Shown here: in pieces, positions 34,347 through 43,516 of the stretch | How positions within the stretch are numbered: position 1 is the stretch's first letter | Layout: each line of letters begins with the position of its first letter | NCBI RefSeq assembly: GCF_000424545.1 | Contig: NZ_AUKC01000004.1 | Location: forward strand, 1-64,000 | Source of the DNA: Butyrivibrio sp. NC3005 | GTDB lineage: Bacteria > Bacillota > Clostridia > Lachnospirales > Lachnospiraceae | Length of the DNA: 64,000 nucleotides | Direction: 5' to 3' | Notes under the pieces: generated by a model | Database searches by the model: none | Seen by the model: only the letters and a program-made list of their open reading frames with translations | What the model was told of the DNA's origin: nothing | Program-made: the position numbers and the translations under genes

Positions 34347-34385
34347 CTTAGCACCTCATCAAAACACTTCGTTATAGATATTACT

Positions 34386-34976
34386 TTAAAAAGTCAGCAA
34401 TAATCCTTTATTCTCAATCTTTGCAGAACGATATATATCTAATAGCCTTTGAAAAGCCTCACTCAAATCAGATTCATCCATGTCATCCAACATTAAATCC
34501 ATTTCTTCAATATCAGCTTTATCAATTTTGGGTTCAAGTTCTTTAAGTTTATAAAAAATCTTGCTCACTTCCTCTGCAGTTAAGATACCAAAACCACATC
34601 GGCCAGGATCAAGAGTAAATCCATCTTTACTGACTGTTTTTCCCAAAACAGCCTCCTGCGCTTGTTCAAAACCTAATCTGTTAAGCGCTTCCAGAACAAT
34701 ATCCCATTGCTCTTCGAGACCGATATCATCACTTGGATTGTAATAGGCTGTCATTGCAAAATCTGCGTATTCCTGCACGTCTTTTGTTTCCATCTCATCT
34801 TCCCAATCCTGATCGATATCGTCTCCCCAATATGGAGATTTTATTCTTTTGGAATTGTCTTCTACAAACTTTTTTACCGTCCCTGGCTCATCCTTTACAC
34901 CGCTATTCAAAATCAAATCACGGCACTCCCGATCGAATAAGTCCGTATCAAATAAAAAAGCTCTATGCTCTATCAT
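34386..34976 (-). CDS. Hypothetical acidic protein
   Basis: This 196-aa protein is rich in Asp and Glu and has no membrane segment or signal peptide. Visible features are an acidic middle with SPYWGDDIDQDWEDEMETKD, a GRCGFGILTAEEV segment and an acidic helix with MDLMLDDMDESD. I recognise no family. GGAGGG stands 12 nt before the ATG. It precedes tyrS by 39 nt and may share its transcript. An immunity-type or regulatory role is possible but unsupported. Confidence 0.6.
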   Translation of the reverse strand: MIEHRAFLFDTDLFDRECRDLILNSGVKDEPGTVKKFVEDNSKRIKSPYWGDDIDQDWEDEMETKDVQEYADFAMTAYYNPSDDIGLEEQWDIVLEALNRLGFEQAQEAVLGKTVSKDGFTLDPGRCGFGILTAEEVSKIFYKLKELEPKIDKADIEEMDLMLDDMDESDLSEAFQRLLDIYRSAKIENKGLLLTF

Positions 34977-35089
34977 TATATATAAAAACCCTCCTCACAA
35001 GGTCACCCTTTTTATCGCAGATTAGACTATTGTAATACAAACCGAGAAATTTAGAAAGACTTTATATAAATTTATTTGAAAAAGAATCA

Positions 35090-36121
35090 TTATTCCTGAA
35101 ATTTAAGCAAATGACTTTCTATTTTTTTATCTCGTAGCATTAATTCTTCCACTGCTTCAGAAGCTTTTTTTCCGTAAAATAACACTTCACAAACCTGTTC
35201 GACAATTGGCATTTCAACATCATAAACTTTTGCCAATTTAAGAGCAGCTTTAGCGCTAAAAGCTCCTTCTACGACCATGTGAACCTCTTTTTGAGTTTCT
35301 TCTAAACTCTTTCCTTGTCCTATTAGTATTCCGGCTCGCCTGTTACGGCTGTGCATTGAAGCGCAAGTAACAATCAAATCTCCCATTCCTGTCAAACCAG
35401 AAAATGTTTCAGGCTGCCCGCCTGCTGCAAGTCCAAGCCTTGTAATTTCAGCTATTCCTCGCGTAATAATAGCTGCTTTTGTATTATCACCATATCCAAG
35501 TCCATCAGCAATTCCAGATGCAAGAGCTATGACATTTTTTAACGCAGCCCCTATTTCTATTCCTTTCATATCAGGACTGATGTAAACTCTAAATGTCTTG
35601 TTCATAAAAGCATTTTGAAGAAACCTAGCAACACTCTCCGAAAAAGCTCCAATAACGATTAACGTCGGAAGTCCTTTACCAACTTCCTCAGCATGTGACG
35701 GGCCAGACAAGACAGCAATATTCTTCTTAGGGAAATCATTTCCAAGAACATCTCGTATGACCTGACTCATTACAAGAAGTGAACTTTCTTCAATTCCTTT
35801 TGCGCAGTTCACTATTATCTGATCATCTTTAAGATATGGCTTCATCTGCTCAACAGTTTTCCTAACGTGAGCAGATGGAACTACTAGAACTATGATTTTC
35901 TTATCTTTGATAGCTTCTATCAAATCAAAGGTAAACTTAACATCATCCGGCAAGATAACTCCAGGAAGTTTTTCTTTGTTCTCGTGCTCTCTAGAAAGAA
36001 TTTCAACATTTTCTTTAGTTCTAGACCATACTGTCACATCGTGTCCATTATTAGACATCAGGTAAGCAAGTGCCATTCCCCAACTTCCCGCACCAATAAT
36101 GCCCACTTTTTCTTTACTCAT
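35090..36121 (-). CDS. gpsA: Glycerol-3-phosphate dehydrogenase (NAD(P)+)
   Basis: It reduces dihydroxyacetone phosphate to sn-glycerol-3-phosphate for phospholipids. The N-terminal Rossmann motif is GIIGAGSWGMALA. NCAKGIE, LSGPSHAEEV, ALKNVIALASGIADGLGYGDN (around the catalytic Lys) and GLTGMGDLIVTC follow. The 343 aa are standard. It is next to plsY, the enzyme that acylates its product, which supports a lipid operon der-plsY-gpsA. Confidence 0.96.
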   Translation of the reverse strand: MSKEKVGIIGAGSWGMALAYLMSNNGHDVTVWSRTKENVEILSREHENKEKLPGVILPDDVKFTFDLIEAIKDKKIIVLVVPSAHVRKTVEQMKPYLKDDQIIVNCAKGIEESSLLVMSQVIRDVLGNDFPKKNIAVLSGPSHAEEVGKGLPTLIVIGAFSESVARFLQNAFMNKTFRVYISPDMKGIEIGAALKNVIALASGIADGLGYGDNTKAAIITRGIAEITRLGLAAGGQPETFSGLTGMGDLIVTCASMHSRNRRAGILIGQGKSLEETQKEVHMVVEGAFSAKAALKLAKVYDVEMPIVEQVCEVLFYGKKASEAVEELMLRDKKIESHLLKFQE

Positions 36122-36150
36122 TAAATATAATCCCCCTCATATCATTTGAA

Positions 36151-36807
36151 TCAAAGTTTATTCTTTTTGAAAATATATGTTTTACGCTCTTCTTTGTTAA
36201 TTAGTTTAACAATATTACTGCGATGTTTCCAAAAAGCAAGCAAAGTCATAATTATCGCAATGCTATACGTTTCAAACAATTGAATTTGAGACATAGTATG
36301 AAATCCGAACAAACCTTTTTGCCCTTCGAAAATCAACATAAGTACAAATCCTACATATAAGGATAATGAACCTACCGATACATAATGAGTCAAATTAAAA
36401 ATTACAAGAAAAACAATCAAAAACATTGGAATAAACGTCCAATGGAATGCAATCATAAAACCGCATGTAGCAGCAATTCCCTTTCCACCTTTAAAGTTCA
36501 TGTAAAAAGGAAAATCATGTCCTAAAATTGCCCCAAAAGCTGTATATATCTTAAGAAGGTAAATCTCATTACCATAACTTCCTTTAAAAATAGCACTAAC
36601 AAGCCAAACAGCAATCACACATTTTATCATATCTCCAGCAAGTACTATAAATCCAGCCTCTGGTCCTAATACTCTAAGAGTATTAGTGGTCCCTGCATTG
36701 CCACTTCCATACTTGCGAATATCAATTCCTTTCATTTTCCCATAAAAGTAAGCTGTCTGAATCATTCCAAACAAATAGCCGATTAAAATACATATCAGCC
36801 TAATCAT
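36151..36807 (-). CDS. plsY: Acyl-phosphate:glycerol-3-phosphate acyltransferase PlsY
   Basis: This membrane enzyme transfers the acyl group from acyl-phosphate to glycerol-3-phosphate, the first step of phospholipid synthesis. There are about five helices. The three loop motifs are visible: GSGNAGTTNTLR, GHDFPFYMNFKGGKGIA and the later helix end near HRSNI. GGAGGAG lies 7 nt before the ATG. It stands directly upstream of gpsA. Confidence 0.95.
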   Translation of the reverse strand: MIRLICILIGYLFGMIQTAYFYGKMKGIDIRKYGSGNAGTTNTLRVLGPEAGFIVLAGDMIKCVIAVWLVSAIFKGSYGNEIYLLKIYTAFGAILGHDFPFYMNFKGGKGIAATCGFMIAFHWTFIPMFLIVFLVIFNLTHYVSVGSLSLYVGFVLMLIFEGQKGLFGFHTMSQIQLFETYSIAIIMTLLAFWKHRSNIVKLINKEERKTYIFKKNKL

Positions 36808-36836
36808 TTCTGTCTCCTCCGCCTTTATAATTGTTA

Positions 36837-38189
36837 TTATTTATTAGTGCCTTTTATTGAATTATCGCCTTTTCTCTCTCTTACGATGAACCTAATCGGC
36901 GTACCTGCAAATCCAAAGGCATCTCTAAGCTGATTCTCCAAGTATCTAAGATAAGAAAAATGAAGAAGCTTCTTTTCATTAACAAATACAACAAAGGTTG
37001 GTGGTTTTACAGAAACCTGTGTCATATAGAAAACTTTCAGCATACGTCCCTTATCTGTTGGCGGCTGCTGCATAACAAGAGCACGCATGAGTACTTCATT
37101 AAGTACACCTGTTGCGACTCTAAGACAATGGTTCTGATAAACCGCATCGATAAGTTCATACAACTTTGTAAGTCTTTGACCTGTCTTTGCGGAAATAAAA
37201 ATAATAGCACAATAAGGCATGAAAGAAAGTGTATTTCTAACCTTTTTTGTGAACTCCTGCACTGACTTATTATCTTTTTCAATCAAGTCCCACTTATTGA
37301 CAGCTACAATTACAGCTTTACCGTTTTCATGTGCTATTCCTGCAATCTTGGCATCCTGTTCTGTTACGCCTTCATCGGCATTTATTACAATTACACACAC
37401 ATCAGCTCTTTCAACAGCTCCGACAGTTCTAACAATCATAAAGTGTTCAAGTTCTTCTTTAATCTTATTCTGTCTTCTGATTCCTGCGGTATCAATAAAG
37501 GTGTATTCCTGTCCATTGTATGCAATCTTGGTGTCAATAGCATCTCTTGTTGTACCTGCTATATCTGATACAATCAGTCTGTTCTTTCCAATCAATCTAT
37601 TAATAATACTGGATTTTCCAACGTTTGGTTTTCCAATTACAGCAACTTTTATAGAGTCATCATCTTCATCTGTGTCATCTTTTTCATCTGGAAAATACTT
37701 AACAACTTCTTCAAGAAGATCACCTATTCCCTGACTGTTAACAGCTGAAATCGGTACTGGATCGCCAATTCCGAGGTTATAGAATTCATAAATATCCATT
37801 TCGTCTCGTTTAAAGTTATCAACCTTATTTACAGTAAGAACAACTGGTTTACCACTCTTTCTGAGCATATCAGCAACCTGAGAATCTGCATCTGTAACAC
37901 CTGTTTTCAAGTCACATAAAAATATAATTACATCTGCGGTATCAATCGCTATCTGAGCCTGTTCTCTCATCTGCGAAAGAATAATATCTTTCGAATCTGG
38001 TTCAATTCCGCCTGTATCAATAACTGTAAATGTTCTTCCTAGCCATTCAACATCCTGATAAATTCTATCTCTTGTTACACCTGGGGTGTCTTTAACAATG
38101 GAAATACGCTTTCCTGCAAGCGCATTAAATAGGGAAGATTTTCCCACATTAGGTCTGCCCACAACGGCAACTATCTGCTTTCTACTCAT
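36837..38189 (-). CDS. der: Ribosome biogenesis GTPase Der (EngA)
   Basis: Two tandem GTPase domains act in 50S subunit assembly. G1 motifs are GRPNVGKSS and [10 protein letters not shown]3 motifs DTGGIE and DTAGIR, and G4 motifs NKVD and NKWD. A C-terminal KH-like domain includes [11 protein letters not shown]. The start at 38189 (GGAG 5 nt upstream) gives the usual [13 protein letters not shown] opening and removes an overlap with the DUF512 gene, which ends 19 nt earlier. Confidence 0.96.
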   Translation of the reverse strand: MSRKQIVAVVGRPNVGKSSLFNALAGKRISIVKDTPGVTRDRIYQDVEWLGRTFTVIDTGGIEPDSKDIILSQMREQAQIAIDTADVIIFLCDLKTGVTDADSQVADMLRKSGKPVVLTVNKVDNFKRDEMDIYEFYNLGIGDPVPISAVNSQGIGDLLEEVVKYFPDEKDDTDEDDDSIKVAVIGKPNVGKSSIINRLIGKNRLIVSDIAGTTRDAIDTKIAYNGQEYTFIDTAGIRRQNKIKEELEHFMIVRTVGAVERADVCVIVINADEGVTEQDAKIAGIAHENGKAVIVAVNKWDLIEKDNKSVQEFTKKVRNTLSFMPYCAIIFISAKTGQRLTKLYELIDAVYQNHCLRVATGVLNEVLMRALVMQQPPTDKGRMLKVFYMTQVSVKPPTFVVFVNEKKLLHFSYLRYLENQLRDAFGFAGTPIRFIVRERKGDNSIKGTNK

Positions 38190-38208
38190 TATTACTCCTT
38201 GTACTACT

Positions 38209-39579
38209 TCATTCAATTTCGGAAAGTCTAAATAGTTTATCCACAAGGTCATCTCCCTCGCAGCTAACTATTTCTATTGGAACGCCCAGTGCTTCTTCAA
38301 TTTGAGGCACTGTTACATCATCAAGCAAATAATTTTCTCCGGCTCTGAGAACATTCATAGGCAAAAACAGACTTTTCCCAAGGTCTTTGCCCTTTAACTG
38401 TTCGATAATGTCTTGACCGGTCAATAGTCCGGTTACAGTTATACGTTCTCCAAAAAAATTATTTACAATACCATGCACGTCAACTTTAAGTCCTTTGCAG
38501 AAATTCTGCGCTTCTTCCATAATTTGGCAAATATATGGATAAATAAGTCTTCCAGTGGCAATGGAATAATGATACTCAAAGTTATTCAAATAATCAAATA
38601 TTTTTTTATCTTTTTGAGCTTTTTGTTTCAAATGTTCCAATGACTCATGAAAATCATCCAAAAGAAGGCGCACCATACCTACTCCGTTTTCAAGCTGTCC
38701 ATAGCCATCATACATAGAAGCCTCAGGAATTGGTAAGTCACCAATCATAAACCATTCATCACTTGCGTGAACAAAATGATCACCATATTCTTTTAAACTC
38801 TTCTCCTGCCAATAACTTAGTTCTTTAACAACGTCTCTTGCATCCTCTTTTTCAAAAGGTTCAAGAGGATAAAGTCCCTCTCTAAATTTGGATAACCCAA
38901 CAGGTACAACTGAAACACTCTGCAGATTAGGTCTGCACTTATACAAATCAGAAAGACTTCTATGAAGTTCTTCTTTGTCATTAACATTTTTACATAAAAC
39001 AATCTGTGCATTGAGCTTAATTCCATACTCAGGATCACAAAGTCTCTTGAATTTCTCCAAAGCAGCGCCTGCAAACCGATTGTTCAGCATCATGTTACGA
39101 AGTTCAGGATTTGTCGTCTGAATGGAAACATTAATAGGTGAAAGATGATATTTCAATATTCTATCAACATCATCATCAGACATATTGGTAAGTGTCACAT
39201 AATTTCCCTGTAAAAAAGACAACCGAGAATCATCGTCTTTAAAATATAATGTTTCTCTCATTCCCTTAGGCATCTGATCTATAAAGCAAAAGATGCACTT
39301 GTTATGGCAGGAACGATAACTATCCATAAGACCATTATCAAAAACAATTCCTAGGTCTTCATCTTCATCTTTCTCAACTTCCAAAAGCCACGGTTCACCA
39401 TCAGGCTTTTCTATTAAAATATTACATTCTTCATTTTCAGTAAGATATTGATAATCAAAAATATCTTTAATTTCCTGATCATTTATTGCAAGAAGATAGT
39501 CCATTGGCTCAATACCAATTTCTTCAGCAATACTTCCAGGTATAATTTCTTTTATTAAATGTCCTTTTCTTTTATCCAT
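38209..39579 (-). CDS. DUF512 protein (PDZ plus radical-SAM-like domain)
   Basis: The N-terminal ~70 residues are PDZ-like ([26 protein letters not shown]). The radical-SAM-type cluster motif is [11 protein letters not shown] (CxxxCxxC). Conserved DUF512 features include [41 protein letters not shown] and a C-terminal [10 protein letters not shown]. The family is widespread in clostridia and of unknown reaction. The ATG at 39579 is preferred over 39603. It is conserved upstream of der in related genomes. Confidence 0.9.
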   Translation of the reverse strand: MDKRKGHLIKEIIPGSIAEEIGIEPMDYLLAINDQEIKDIFDYQYLTENEECNILIEKPDGEPWLLEVEKDEDEDLGIVFDNGLMDSYRSCHNKCIFCFIDQMPKGMRETLYFKDDDSRLSFLQGNYVTLTNMSDDDVDRILKYHLSPINVSIQTTNPELRNMMLNNRFAGAALEKFKRLCDPEYGIKLNAQIVLCKNVNDKEELHRSLSDLYKCRPNLQSVSVVPVGLSKFREGLYPLEPFEKEDARDVVKELSYWQEKSLKEYGDHFVHASDEWFMIGDLPIPEASMYDGYGQLENGVGMVRLLLDDFHESLEHLKQKAQKDKKIFDYLNNFEYHYSIATGRLIYPYICQIMEEAQNFCKGLKVDVHGIVNNFFGERITVTGLLTGQDIIEQLKGKDLGKSLFLPMNVLRAGENYLLDDVTVPQIEEALGVPIEIVSCEGDDLVDKLFRLSEIE

Positions 39580-39675
39580 AAAAATCCTTATTATAATATG
39601 CATTCAAAGGTAAAATAATTATTTTTACATTCGAACAGTAATTACACATACAAAGTTATTTTAACACGAATAATC

Positions 39676-39704
39676 TTGACGTGCCACCTATCAAATGATA
39701 AAAC
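39676..39704 (+). promoter_or_regulatory. Promoter of prs
   Basis: TTGACG (39676-39681) and TAAAAC (39699-39704) with a 17-nt spacer point toward prs. The -10 is imperfect. The divergent DUF512 gene has no promoter that I can pick with confidence. Confidence 0.45.
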
Positions 39705-39777
39705 ATAATAAGCATATGTTTTGCATGCAAATTATAATGTAACAACAAATATCATTTTCATGATTGGAGAATTAAAA

Positions 39778-40977
39778 ATGCCTGATTTCCGCAAACTTGA
39801 GGCTTCAATTCCTGTTGCCCCTTTATCACTTATCGCTTTAGATTCAGCTGCTGATCTTGGTAAAGCTGTTAATCGTCACCTTGTTGACTTTCGTCATAAT
39901 CTTCATCAAGCTCCTGCTAATGATCCTGCTTTCAAAGGATACTGCGAAGATTCATATTTAACAGATGTCTGCATTGAACGTTTTGGTAGCGGCGAAGGAA
40001 AAGCAATGTTCAAAGAAACCTGTCGTGGAAAAGATGCATTTATTCTTTTGGATGTTGTCAATTACAATTGTCCTTATAAAATGAATGGTTTTATAAACTA
40101 TAAATCTCCTGATGATCACTACCAGGACTTAAAGCGTGTAATTGCCGCAATAAATGGTAAGGCAAAAAGATTAAACGTTATCATGCCTTTCCTCTATGTA
40201 GGACGTCAGCATCGTCGTACACAAAGAGAATCCCTTGATGCCGCTGTTATGTTTCATGAACTTAGCGAAATGGGTGTATCAAATTTCATTACTTTTGACG
40301 CTCATGATCCGAGAATTTCAAATTCAGCTCCTTTAACCGGATTTGATAATTTCATGGCAACCTATCAGTTTATGAAGGAACTTCTTTGCAACATCGATGA
40401 CCTTATTGTGGATAAGGAACATCTTATAGTTATAAGTCCTGATGAAGGAGCGCTCGACAGAGCTGTATACTTTGCAAATGTACTTGGTGCAGATACTGGT
40501 ATGTTCTATAAAAGACGTGATTACTCTCATGTTGTTAACGGAACTAATCCTATCGTTGCTCATGAGTTCCTTGGCTCTGATATCAAGGGAAAAGATGTTA
40601 TTATCGTTGATGATATGATTTCCTCTGGTGCTTCTATGATTGATACCAGCCGTCAGCTCAAAGCCATGGGTGCCAAACGTGTATTCATTGCCTGTACTTT
40701 TGGTTTATTCACAGATGGAATGGATAAATTTGATGAAGCATATGACAGAAGAGAATTTGACTACATTATTTCTACTAACCTTACTTATCAGAATCCTGAA
40801 TTTGTAAAGAGACCTTATTACCTTGTAGCTGACATGAGCAAATTCATTGCTACTATTATTGATTTCTTTAACCACGATTCTTCAACAGTCAATATATTAA
40901 CTCCTACATCTAAGATTCGTGAGATTGTTAAAAAATACAATGAAGGTGATCATACACTTACAGAACTAAGAGGATAA
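39778..40977 (+). CDS. prs: Ribose-phosphate pyrophosphokinase (long clostridial form)
   Basis: It makes PRPP from ribose-5-phosphate and ATP for nucleotide, His and Trp synthesis. The PRPP loop is VIIVDDMISSGASMID. FITFDAHDPRIS and VGRQHRRTQRESLDAAV are metal and ATP sites. At 399 aa it is longer than the classical ~315 aa enzyme, matching a clostridial subgroup. The ATG at 39778 has GGAG 8 nt upstream. It is a single gene between a promoter and a strong terminator. Confidence 0.94.
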   Translation: MPDFRKLEASIPVAPLSLIALDSAADLGKAVNRHLVDFRHNLHQAPANDPAFKGYCEDSYLTDVCIERFGSGEGKAMFKETCRGKDAFILLDVVNYNCPYKMNGFINYKSPDDHYQDLKRVIAAINGKAKRLNVIMPFLYVGRQHRRTQRESLDAAVMFHELSEMGVSNFITFDAHDPRISNSAPLTGFDNFMATYQFMKELLCNIDDLIVDKEHLIVISPDEGALDRAVYFANVLGADTGMFYKRRDYSHVVNGTNPIVAHEFLGSDIKGKDVIIVDDMISSGASMIDTSRQLKAMGAKRVFIACTFGLFTDGMDKFDEAYDRREFDYIISTNLTYQNPEFVKRPYYLVADMSKFIATIIDFFNHDSSTVNILTPTSKIREIVKKYNEGDHTLTELRG

Positions 40978-40993
40978 TTAATTTTCGAAATTC

Positions 40994-41037
40994 AAAAAAC
41001 GTTCCTTAAAGCCTATTGGTTTTAAAGAACGTTTTTT
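40994..41037 (+). terminator. Terminator of prs
   Basis: AAAAAACGTTC and GAACGTTTTTT pair, with TTAAA/TTTAA inside, followed by ATTTTAG. It begins 17 nt after the prs stop. Repeat B copy 5 follows directly. Confidence 0.9.
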
Positions 41038-41041
41038 ATTT

Positions 41042-41150
41042 TAGGATAATCATCAGCAAGAATCCTGCTTCGCAGGACAAAATTTGTCTTAACGACAAAT
41101 TTTGGTCTGGTACGGTTACCTGTTTTCCTGATGAAAACAATAACCTATAG
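41042..41150 (-). repeat. Dispersed repeat B, copy 5 (right end missing)
   Basis: On the minus strand it starts CTATAGG and keeps stems II and III. Stem I has changed on its right side (CAGGTAACC). The copy stops within stem IV, before CTCAGCAAGAAGTCATA. The break coincides with the prs terminator tail. Confidence 0.9.
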
Positions 41151-41167
41151 TATAACAATACCAATAA

Positions 41168-42109
41168 TTATTTTAAAGCAATAAAAGCAGCAAGATTTCC
41201 TCGTTTATCTCCCATTACTCTATGAGAAAACAATAAATCAGAATTGCACTTTGTGCAAATATCTGTTGTAAAAATATTTTCTTTTGAAACGCCAGCTTCT
41301 ATTAAAGTTTTTTCAATAGCCGCCCACAGGTTTAATTGAAATTTTCCATCCGACTTTTTCCATAAAATCTGATGCTTTCTACCACCCTTTTCCAAAGAAA
41401 TACCTTGTTCGCATTGATATATTTTATTACAATCACACACTTGATCCTCTGAAAGCATTTCATTAGAATAGGTTAACCCAAATTCCTCTATAAATCTATC
41501 AGCAACGTCCACACTAACTTCATAACAATCTGCACAAATGGACGGGCCTATTGCACATAATAAATCTTTAGGATTAGTACCAAATTCCTGAACCATAGCC
41601 AGGACAGTTTTAGCTCCTATCCTTGAAACAGTCCCCTTCCATCCCGAATGTGATAAACCAATTGCTTTATTAACCGGATCAACAAAATAAACAGGTGGAC
41701 AATCAGCATGAAAAGTAACAAGTATAACATCTTTTAGATTAGTTATAAGACCATCAACATCTACATAATCACGCAACTTACATACACCTTTTCCTCTGTC
41801 ATCTTCTGTTACACGTCTAACATTTGCAGTATGCGTCTGATAAGTAGTCACAAAATTATCTAAGCTGCCTTTGTATCCGAAAATTTTTGACATGATTCGA
41901 TAATTTTCATCTACGTTTTCTTTTATATCTCCTCTAGTATATGAAAAATTAGCTTCTCCAAAACATCCTTTAGATGCTCCTCCCATTCTAGTACTAAACG
42001 CAGTTTTAACAATATTAGTCTCATCCAGCATTGGAAACGAAAGATAAGTCATTTGATATTCTGTTTTTTCTTCAAGAATCCTCTTATTTGTTTTTCTGTT
42101 AAAATCCAT
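41168..42109 (-). CDS. pgeF: Peptidoglycan editing factor PgeF (multicopper-oxidase-like laccase domain)
   Basis: The YfiH/YlmD family includes E. coli PgeF, which removes wrongly built wall precursors, and human FAMIN-type purine phosphorylase activity. Metal-binding motifs are VTTYQTHTANV, VTFHADCPPVYF and LSHSGWKGTV. A C-terminal DICTKCNSDLLFSHR matches the family. The start at 42109 (GAGG 8 nt upstream) begins 10 nt after the HD gene ends, so the pair are co-transcribed. Confidence 0.9.
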   Translation of the reverse strand: MDFNRKTNKRILEEKTEYQMTYLSFPMLDETNIVKTAFSTRMGGASKGCFGEANFSYTRGDIKENVDENYRIMSKIFGYKGSLDNFVTTYQTHTANVRRVTEDDRGKGVCKLRDYVDVDGLITNLKDVILVTFHADCPPVYFVDPVNKAIGLSHSGWKGTVSRIGAKTVLAMVQEFGTNPKDLLCAIGPSICADCYEVSVDVADRFIEEFGLTYSNEMLSEDQVCDCNKIYQCEQGISLEKGGRKHQILWKKSDGKFQLNLWAAIEKTLIEAGVSKENIFTTDICTKCNSDLLFSHRVMGDKRGNLAAFIALK

Positions 42110-42119
42110 CTCTTGTTCC

Positions 42120-42725
42120 TCAATCGCTAAGTTCATCCAGAGTACGTCCGTAAGACGGCAAAAATTCATTAACAAAATCTAGCACTTCAGGATATTTTGC
42201 CTGTAATTCATTAATTGATTTTTGAGTAGTCTCTTTCGCTGTTCTGAACTCTGTATTTCCACTTCTTTCTTCTTCAATGCATTTGATTAAAGCTGATATT
42301 TTATCTGCTGCCTTAACCAACTGACGAAGGTAATCATCTTCTACTGAATTAGATGGATGATAAATCTGTTCATAAGTCGGTCTTAAATCCTCTGGAAGTC
42401 TTTCAAGAAGCTTTTCCTCTGCAATTTTTTCGACTTCTTTATATGCACTCTGTATGGTTTCATTATAATACTTAACTGGGGTAGGCATATCGCCTGTTAT
42501 TATTTCTGTAGTATCGTGATAAAGACCTATCATTGCTGCTCTATCTGCATCTAAATTCCTTCCATATCTAACATTCCCTATTGTACAAAGAACATGAGCA
42601 ATCATCGCCACCTCACAAGAATGTTCTGAAAGATTTTCGGGACGAGAATTTCTCATAAGTGCCCATCTCTCAATATATTTCATTCTTGAAACAGTTGCAA
42701 AAAATGTATGTGTACCTTTTAACAT
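42120..42725 (-). CDS. HD-domain 5'-nucleotidase (YfbR-like)
   Basis: YfbR enzymes remove phosphate from deoxynucleoside 5'-monophosphates. The HD motif set is visible: NLSEHSCEVAMIAH, GLYHDTTEIITGDMPTPVKY and KAADKISALI. The 201 aa from the ATG at 42725 match the family. Its partner pgeF follows at once; both may act on nucleotides, but the link is inference. Confidence 0.88.
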   Translation of the reverse strand: MLKGTHTFFATVSRMKYIERWALMRNSRPENLSEHSCEVAMIAHVLCTIGNVRYGRNLDADRAAMIGLYHDTTEIITGDMPTPVKYYNETIQSAYKEVEKIAEEKLLERLPEDLRPTYEQIYHPSNSVEDDYLRQLVKAADKISALIKCIEEERSGNTEFRTAKETTQKSINELQAKYPEVLDFVNEFLPSYGRTLDELSD

Positions 42726-42812
42726 AAATAACACCCGTTACTAATTACAGCTTTTCTTCTGTACCTGGCAACAAATCCTTTCTAAACAGTAATTTAATTC
42801 TATATAATTATA

Positions 42813-43184
42813 TCATCTTGCATAATCAAATGCATTTTTTATCCACTGTATCTGCGTTTTTCCTGTCGCAGAATTTACATCAAGAGCTATAACATCGAAC
42901 CTTATAGGTGCGAAATCTCCTAGCCCCCGCTTCATTCTATAAAAATCACAACCTCTGCATATCTTTTTTTGTTTGGGATAATTTACAGCTTCGCTTGCCA
43001 TTCCAAATGCAGATAACGATCGATATTTTACTTCAATAAATACAAAATACTCACCATCTTTGGCTATTATATCTATTTCCCCACCTTTAAAACGAAAATT
43101 ACGCTCTAAAATGATACATTTATGCTTCTCTAAATAATTGCATGCGAGGTCTTCACCTCGCATGCCAATTTCATGTTTATTCAT
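42813..43184 (-). CDS. YraN/UPF0102 family nuclease-like protein
   Basis: The 123-aa protein has the Holliday-junction-resolvase-like fold: GEDLACNYLEKH, GGEIDIIAKDGEYFVFIEVKYRS (the E.D...E.K catalytic set) and a C-terminal FDVIALD. No activity is established for the family. It overlaps the FlhB-like gene by 4 nt (ATGA). Confidence 0.92.
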   Translation of the reverse strand: MNKHEIGMRGEDLACNYLEKHKCIILERNFRFKGGEIDIIAKDGEYFVFIEVKYRSLSAFGMASEAVNYPKQKKICRGCDFYRMKRGLGDFAPIRFDVIALDVNSATGKTQIQWIKNAFDYAR

Positions 43185-43501
43185 TTAAAACTATTACCTT
43201 TATCTTTTGCCTTGATTTTATCCATTGCATCAACAAAAACAAGTATTTCTGCAACAACTTCATATAATTCTGGTGGAATTGCTTCTCCTATGTCAAGCCT
43301 TGATAATGTATCAGCAAGCTTTCCATCAGAATGAAGAGGAATATTATTCTCTTTAGCCTCTTCTATTATTTTATCTGCAAGATAACCTTTTCCTGAAGCT
43401 ATAACTTTTGGTGCATTGTCGTTATTAGGATCGTATCCTAGAGCAACTGCAGTCTTTATCTTTTCTTTTTTATTATTACTGTTCTTATAATACTCTGACA
43501 T
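43181..43501 (-). CDS. FlhB C-terminal domain-like protein
   Basis: The 106-aa protein corresponds to the cytoplasmic domain of the flagellar export switch FlhB (EscU/YscU type). It has AVALGYDPNNDNAPKVIASG and IPLHSDGKLADTLSRLDIGEAIP, but no membrane part. The NPTH cleavage motif is not present. It stands between the FliK-like gene and yraN. Stand-alone FlhB-C paralogs of this kind are known in Firmicutes; their role is unclear. Confidence 0.85.
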   Translation of the reverse strand: MSEYYKNSNNKKEKIKTAVALGYDPNNDNAPKVIASGKGYLADKIIEEAKENNIPLHSDGKLADTLSRLDIGEAIPPELYEVVAEILVFVDAMDKIKAKDKGNSFK

Positions 43502-43516
43502 ATCATCTACCTATCC

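Noticed and set aside
34347-34385. A T-box leader for tyrS
   Set aside because: Only 39 nt lie between tyrS and the upstream gene, too little for a T-box, and no specifier loop was seen.
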